Shown one piece after another: positions 61,336-64,000 of a DNA stretch of 64,000 bases. The translations under genes were made by a program, and so were the position numbers. The stretch comes from Planctomycetota bacterium (lineage in GTDB: Bacteria > Planctomycetota > UBA1135), in the NCBI GenBank assembly GCA_021776795.1, contig JAJFFC010000005.1, forward strand, positions 62,001 to 126,000, read 5' to 3'. The first letter of the stretch is position 1, and each line of letters opens with the position of its first letter. The notes beneath the pieces are model-generated. The model did no database searches, had not been told where the DNA came from, and saw only the letters and a list, made by a program, of their open reading frames with translations.

Positions 61336-61351
61336 CCTAAATCCTCCAGGG

Positions 61352-61798
61352 TCAATTCACCTGGACATCAAAGGCTTTGGGTTGCGCTTCCTCCACTTTG
61401 GGCAAAACAATGCGCAAGACGCCGTGCTCGAAGCGCGCCTCAATGCCCTCGGCGCGGACATTTTCCGGCATCGTAAAGCGCCGCTCGAACTCGCCGAAGC
61501 GACGCTCCGACCGAAGTGCACGATCTCCCTCGGACAGGACTTGCGCCTCGCGCTTTCCTTGGACGTGAAGGACCTCCTCCTTCACCTGAACCTGCACTTC
61601 TTCGCGAGTCATGCCAGGTAGGTCGACATCGATGACGAAGCTCTGCTCGTTTTCGCGAATGTCCACGGCGGGTTGCCAAGTCGACCGTGTGCCATTCTTC
61701 GCATCTTGGCGAGAGGAGGACGATAGGTCGCGACGGTAGCCTTCCAGGAAGGCGTCGATTTCAGAAAAAGGATTCCAATGAAGTAGTTGATGTGACAT
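61352..61798 (-). CDS. Hsp20/alpha-crystallin small heat-shock protein
   Basis: 148 residues. N-terminal arm (LLHWNPFSEIDAFLEGYRRDL), alpha-crystallin domain (WQPAVDIRENEQSFVIDVDLPGMTREEVQVQVKEEVLHVQGKRE, RRFGEFERRFTMPENV, ARFEHGVLRIVLPK) and a short C-terminal tail. It is an ATP-independent holdase. No TANNNT element lies close to its ATG; upstream sequence is in the 173-base gap 61799-61971, where I see no clear promoter or RNA gene. Confidence 0.92.
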   Translation of the reverse strand: MSHQLLHWNPFSEIDAFLEGYRRDLSSSSRQDAKNGTRSTWQPAVDIRENEQSFVIDVDLPGMTREEVQVQVKEEVLHVQGKREAQVLSEGDRALRSERRFGEFERRFTMPENVRAEGIEARFEHGVLRIVLPKVEEAQPKAFDVQVN

Positions 61799-61971
61799 GT
61801 TGCTTACGGATTAGGGATGCGGCCCGTGATTGGCGCCGTGTCCGAGAAAACGCAATCGCAATGCCAGCCCGAACCCGGCCAGGCAGGCAGATACCACTGC
61901 CGCACTGACAGCTAAGCCTGCAATCTTGACAGTGAGCCACTAAAAAGGCACGAAAAGGCCTGAATCTGCCT

Positions 61972-63444
61972 TTACACCTCGATCGTGGCGCGGCCGTGAT
62001 AAATCTCCCTTGCCGGCCGTGGCCCCAATGGGCCACACAGCACTTCCATCTGTGCCAAGGGGACTTCACTCGGATGGTCGTAGCCGCATGCCCGACTCAG
62101 GCGCAACAACTCCTTGCGCAAGGTCACCAAGTAGTTCGCAAGGCGCTCCGATTTTTCCGTTGGATCTAGTCCGCGTTGCAGCCATTTGTTTTGCGTAGCC
62201 ACTCCGGTGGGGCAATGTCCGGTATGACAACGCTGCGCTTGTATACAACCGATAGCCAACATCGGCTCTCGCGCTAGACCAATCATGTCAGCGCCAAGAC
62301 CAAAGGCCAGTAAGGCTCTTGGTGGCAAGCCCAAACGTCCCGAGGCAATCACGATGACTTCGTCACGGATGTCATGCTCCACGAAGGGTTGCAAAGCACG
62401 CGGCAATCCATGCATCAGCGGCAAGGAAACATGGTCCGTAAAGACCAAGGGGCCGGCACCAGTTCCACCTTCTCCGCCATCAATGGCCAAAAAATCTGGA
62501 CCGGTCCTGGTCGCGGCCATGCGCCGGGCTAATTCTTGCCAGAACAGTGGGGCACCGACAGCTGATTTAATGCCAACAGGCAAGCCCGACTCAGCGGCCA
62601 AGAGCTCAATAAACTCAAGCATGCCATCGACGTTGCCAAAAGCGCGATGGTGGCTCGGGCTGAGGCAATCTTCTCCTTGGGGAATGCCGCGGATGGCTGC
62701 GATTTCCGAGGTCACTTTGGCGCCAGGCAAAATGCCGCCGATGCCAGGCTTGGCTCCTTGGCTCAACTTGACTTCAATGGCTTTCAAATTTGGATTCGCC
62801 GCCACGGTTTCGCGGAAGCGACCAAGATCAAAGTTGCCATCGGTACCGCGAGCCCCAAAGTATCCGGTGCCCAATTGCCAAATCAAATCACCACCTTGCT
62901 GATGATAGGGAGAAATGCCGCCCTCGCCCGTGTTGTGCAATCCACCCGCCTTTTTGACGCCGCGATTCAAAGCCATCACGGCGGTCGAACTCAAGGAGCC
63001 AAAACTCATGGCCGACACATTGACCACCGAAGCTGGACGGAAGGCGTGCTTGCGCCCGCGTGCCTCGCCCAAGATTTTGGTACAAGCCAACTTGTGTTGC
63101 GCGTCGTAACCAGCCATTCCTGGATGCAGGTCATCCTTGGGGAAGGCCGCATGCGAGAAAATCGGATAGTCCTCCGAAGTATCTAGATCATTGTCGGTAC
63201 CAAAACCAAAATAGTTGTTCTGCTTTTTTGCCGAACTGTAAATCCAACGCCGTTGGTCTCGACTAAAAGGACGCTCCTCATCGTTGCTGGTCACGATGTA
63301 CTGGCGCAATTCGGGACCAATATTCTCAAGCCAATAGCGCAGATGGCCAATCACAGGAAAGTTGCGCAAGATGGCATGCTTTGGCTGCAATAGGTCATAA
63401 ACCACCACGGCAATCAGCAATCCAAGCAGTAGGAGCCACCACAT
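61972..63444 (-). CDS. FMN-binding glutamate synthase-like protein with N-terminal membrane anchor
   Basis: 490 residues from the ATG at 63444; the longer ORF is a read-back into the enoyl-CoA hydratase gene. An N-terminal membrane helix (LLLLGLLIAVVVYDLL) precedes the GltS FMN/2-oxoglutarate domain (NVSAMSFGSLSSTAVMALNRG, TGEGGISPYH, IEVKLSQGAKPGIGGILPGAK, DGGEGGTGAGP). The 3Fe-4S cysteines are in CIQAQRCHTGHCPTGVATQ. There is no glutaminase domain. It resembles archaeal-type GltS and membrane-bound relatives; the reaction could be glutamate synthesis from ammonia or another redox step. Confidence 0.85.
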   Translation of the reverse strand: MWWLLLLGLLIAVVVYDLLQPKHAILRNFPVIGHLRYWLENIGPELRQYIVTSNDEERPFSRDQRRWIYSSAKKQNNYFGFGTDNDLDTSEDYPIFSHAAFPKDDLHPGMAGYDAQHKLACTKILGEARGRKHAFRPASVVNVSAMSFGSLSSTAVMALNRGVKKAGGLHNTGEGGISPYHQQGGDLIWQLGTGYFGARGTDGNFDLGRFRETVAANPNLKAIEVKLSQGAKPGIGGILPGAKVTSEIAAIRGIPQGEDCLSPSHHRAFGNVDGMLEFIELLAAESGLPVGIKSAVGAPLFWQELARRMAATRTGPDFLAIDGGEGGTGAGPLVFTDHVSLPLMHGLPRALQPFVEHDIRDEVIVIASGRLGLPPRALLAFGLGADMIGLAREPMLAIGCIQAQRCHTGHCPTGVATQNKWLQRGLDPTEKSERLANYLVTLRKELLRLSRACGYDHPSEVPLAQMEVLCGPLGPRPAREIYHGRATIEV

Positions 63445-63446
63445 GC

Positions 63447-64000
63447 TTAGCGACCTTGAAATTCCGGCGGCCGTTTCTCGGCGAATGCCGCTAATGCTTC
63501 GAGGCGGTCCTCGGTAGGAATGATGCGCTTGTAACAACTCGCTTCGTGTTCCAAGGCCTGCTCCAACGTCATGTTGAGGCCGCCATCAATCGCGTCCTTG
63601 GCCGCACGTAAAGCCAAAGGTCCATTCTTCAATAAGCGCTGTAGCAGATGATCCAATTCCGCAGCAAAATGAGCCGCTGGAGCCACTTCATGGACTAGTC
63701 CACAAGCCAAGGCTTCCTCACTGGTCAAGCGTTCTGCAAGCAAGATCATCTGCTTGGCTTTGGCTGCCCCCACCAAACGCGGCAAGCGCACGCACCCGCC
63801 AGCACCCGGAATGATGGCCAGCGCCGTTTCGGTCAGACCGATGAGTGCCTGGTCTGCCATCAAACGCAAATCACAGCTCAAGGCCAGTTCACATCCTCCG
63901 CCAAAAGCCGCGCCTTGGATGGCAGCAATCGTGGGCTGTGGCAAATTGGCGATGTCATCCATGGTCGCGCGAATCTGACGCACGAATTCACGCACTTGAT
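63447..64000 (-). CDS. enoyl-CoA hydratase/isomerase (N-terminus outside window)
   Basis: About 184 visible codons, running off the right edge; the ATG at 63995 in the track is internal. The crotonase core is clear: ANLPQPTIAAIQGAAFGGGCELALSCDLRLM (oxyanion hole), TETALAIIPGAGGCVRLPRLVG, and a C-terminal region EDRLEALAAFAEKRPPEFQGR. Function in beta-oxidation or in branched-chain amino acid degradation is likely. The glutamate synthase-like gene starts two bases after its stop. Confidence 0.9.
   Translation of the reverse strand, partial: QVREFVRQIRATMDDIANLPQPTIAAIQGAAFGGGCELALSCDLRLMADQALIGLTETALAIIPGAGGCVRLPRLVGAAKAKQMILLAERLTSEEALACGLVHEVAPAAHFAAELDHLLQRLLKNGPLALRAAKDAIDGGLNMTLEQALEHEASCYKRIIPTEDRLEALAAFAEKRPPEFQGR

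Noticed and set aside
61811-61939. Small open frame upstream of hsp20 (KIAGLAVSAAVVSACLAG..., about 40 codons, membrane-helix-like) on the minus strand
   Set aside because: No ATG, and the only GTG leaves about 28 residues; no Shine-Dalgarno or TANNNT element. It could be a tiny membrane peptide, but support is too weak to annotate.
1-64000. CRISPR arrays, insertion sequences, prophage, tRNA or rRNA genes, sel genes
   Set aside because: Looked for direct repeat series, transposase or integrase motifs, cloverleaf-like segments and SelA/B/D motifs; none seen.

Overview
The window looks like a chromosomal segment of a free-living, aerobic, LPS-bearing Gram-negative bacterium. Evidence is a BamA-Skp-LpxC/FabZ-LpxA envelope block, periplasmic lipoproteins, a glycolate oxidase and a Lon-independent housekeeping core with no phage or IS genes. 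The fused lpxC-fabZ gene, the acidic tails on S6 and L9, a eukaryote-like Ser/Thr kinase and large secreted proteins would fit Planctomycetota (or a related phylum). That is an inference from gene style, not a phylogenetic result. I saw no tRNA, rRNA, CRISPR array, insertion sequence or prophage, and no gene-free stretch longer than about 175 bases.

Layout. 1-2471: an AraC/GyrI-type regulator (cut by the window edge) divergent from a small operon (VOC protein, SRPBCC protein, secreted SGNH-like hydrolase). 2468-5936: cupin, gltX and a DUF4139 protein on the minus strand. 5963-13366: a tightly overlapping plus-strand run trmFO, P5C dehydrogenase, ICMT-like membrane protein, glcD, glcE, glcF. 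13353-19746: a small membrane protein, a 1436-residue multi-module amidohydrolase, an aminotransferase and a small membrane protein. 19748-23970: an AlkD-like HEAT protein divergent from two tandem paralogous secreted proteins of identical length, each with the same promoter. 23967-32562: the envelope block bamA, skp, lpxC-fabZ, lpxA, a Gfo/Idh/MocA oxidoreductase and trmB, preceded by dnaB. 32613-37233: glmU, prs, rplY, pth, rpsF, rpsR, rplI leading into dnaB. 37307-40006: psd, a CMD-family protein and an MFS transporter. 39966-44490: an FHA-GAF-sigma54 activator with a Ser/Thr kinase that overlaps its end. 44514-46702: a YkgJ-type cysteine-cluster protein and ettA. 47839-52858: MoxR, DUF58 and transglutaminase genes. 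52851-64000: MBL hydrolase, mtfA, DUF1294, MscS, DUF389, a YcfL-like lipoprotein, DNA glycosylase, msrA, TIGR01777, DUF2891, universal stress protein, YdbC-like protein, Hsp20, a glutamate synthase-like protein and the end of an enoyl-CoA hydratase.

Main discovery. Two genes each contain one in-frame TGA exactly where the family has its catalytic cysteine. One is a secreted thioredoxin/TlpA-like protein reading TW-TGA-GPC (46699-47751). The other is a lipoprotein methionine sulfoxide reductase A reading AAG-TGA-FWG (57731-58336). Both are best read as selenoproteins that an ordinary gene caller would split or truncate. TGA is a normal stop elsewhere in the window, so this is site-specific decoding and not a reassigned code. 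The sel machinery is not in the window.

Second discovery. At the front of most transcription units a TANNNT hexamer lies only 5-13 bases before the start codon, usually without a Shine-Dalgarno sequence. Genes inside operons often do have a good Shine-Dalgarno. This is the signature of leaderless transcription. In at least six divergent pairs the two hexamers overlap or lie within about 25-45 bases, giving very compact bidirectional promoters.
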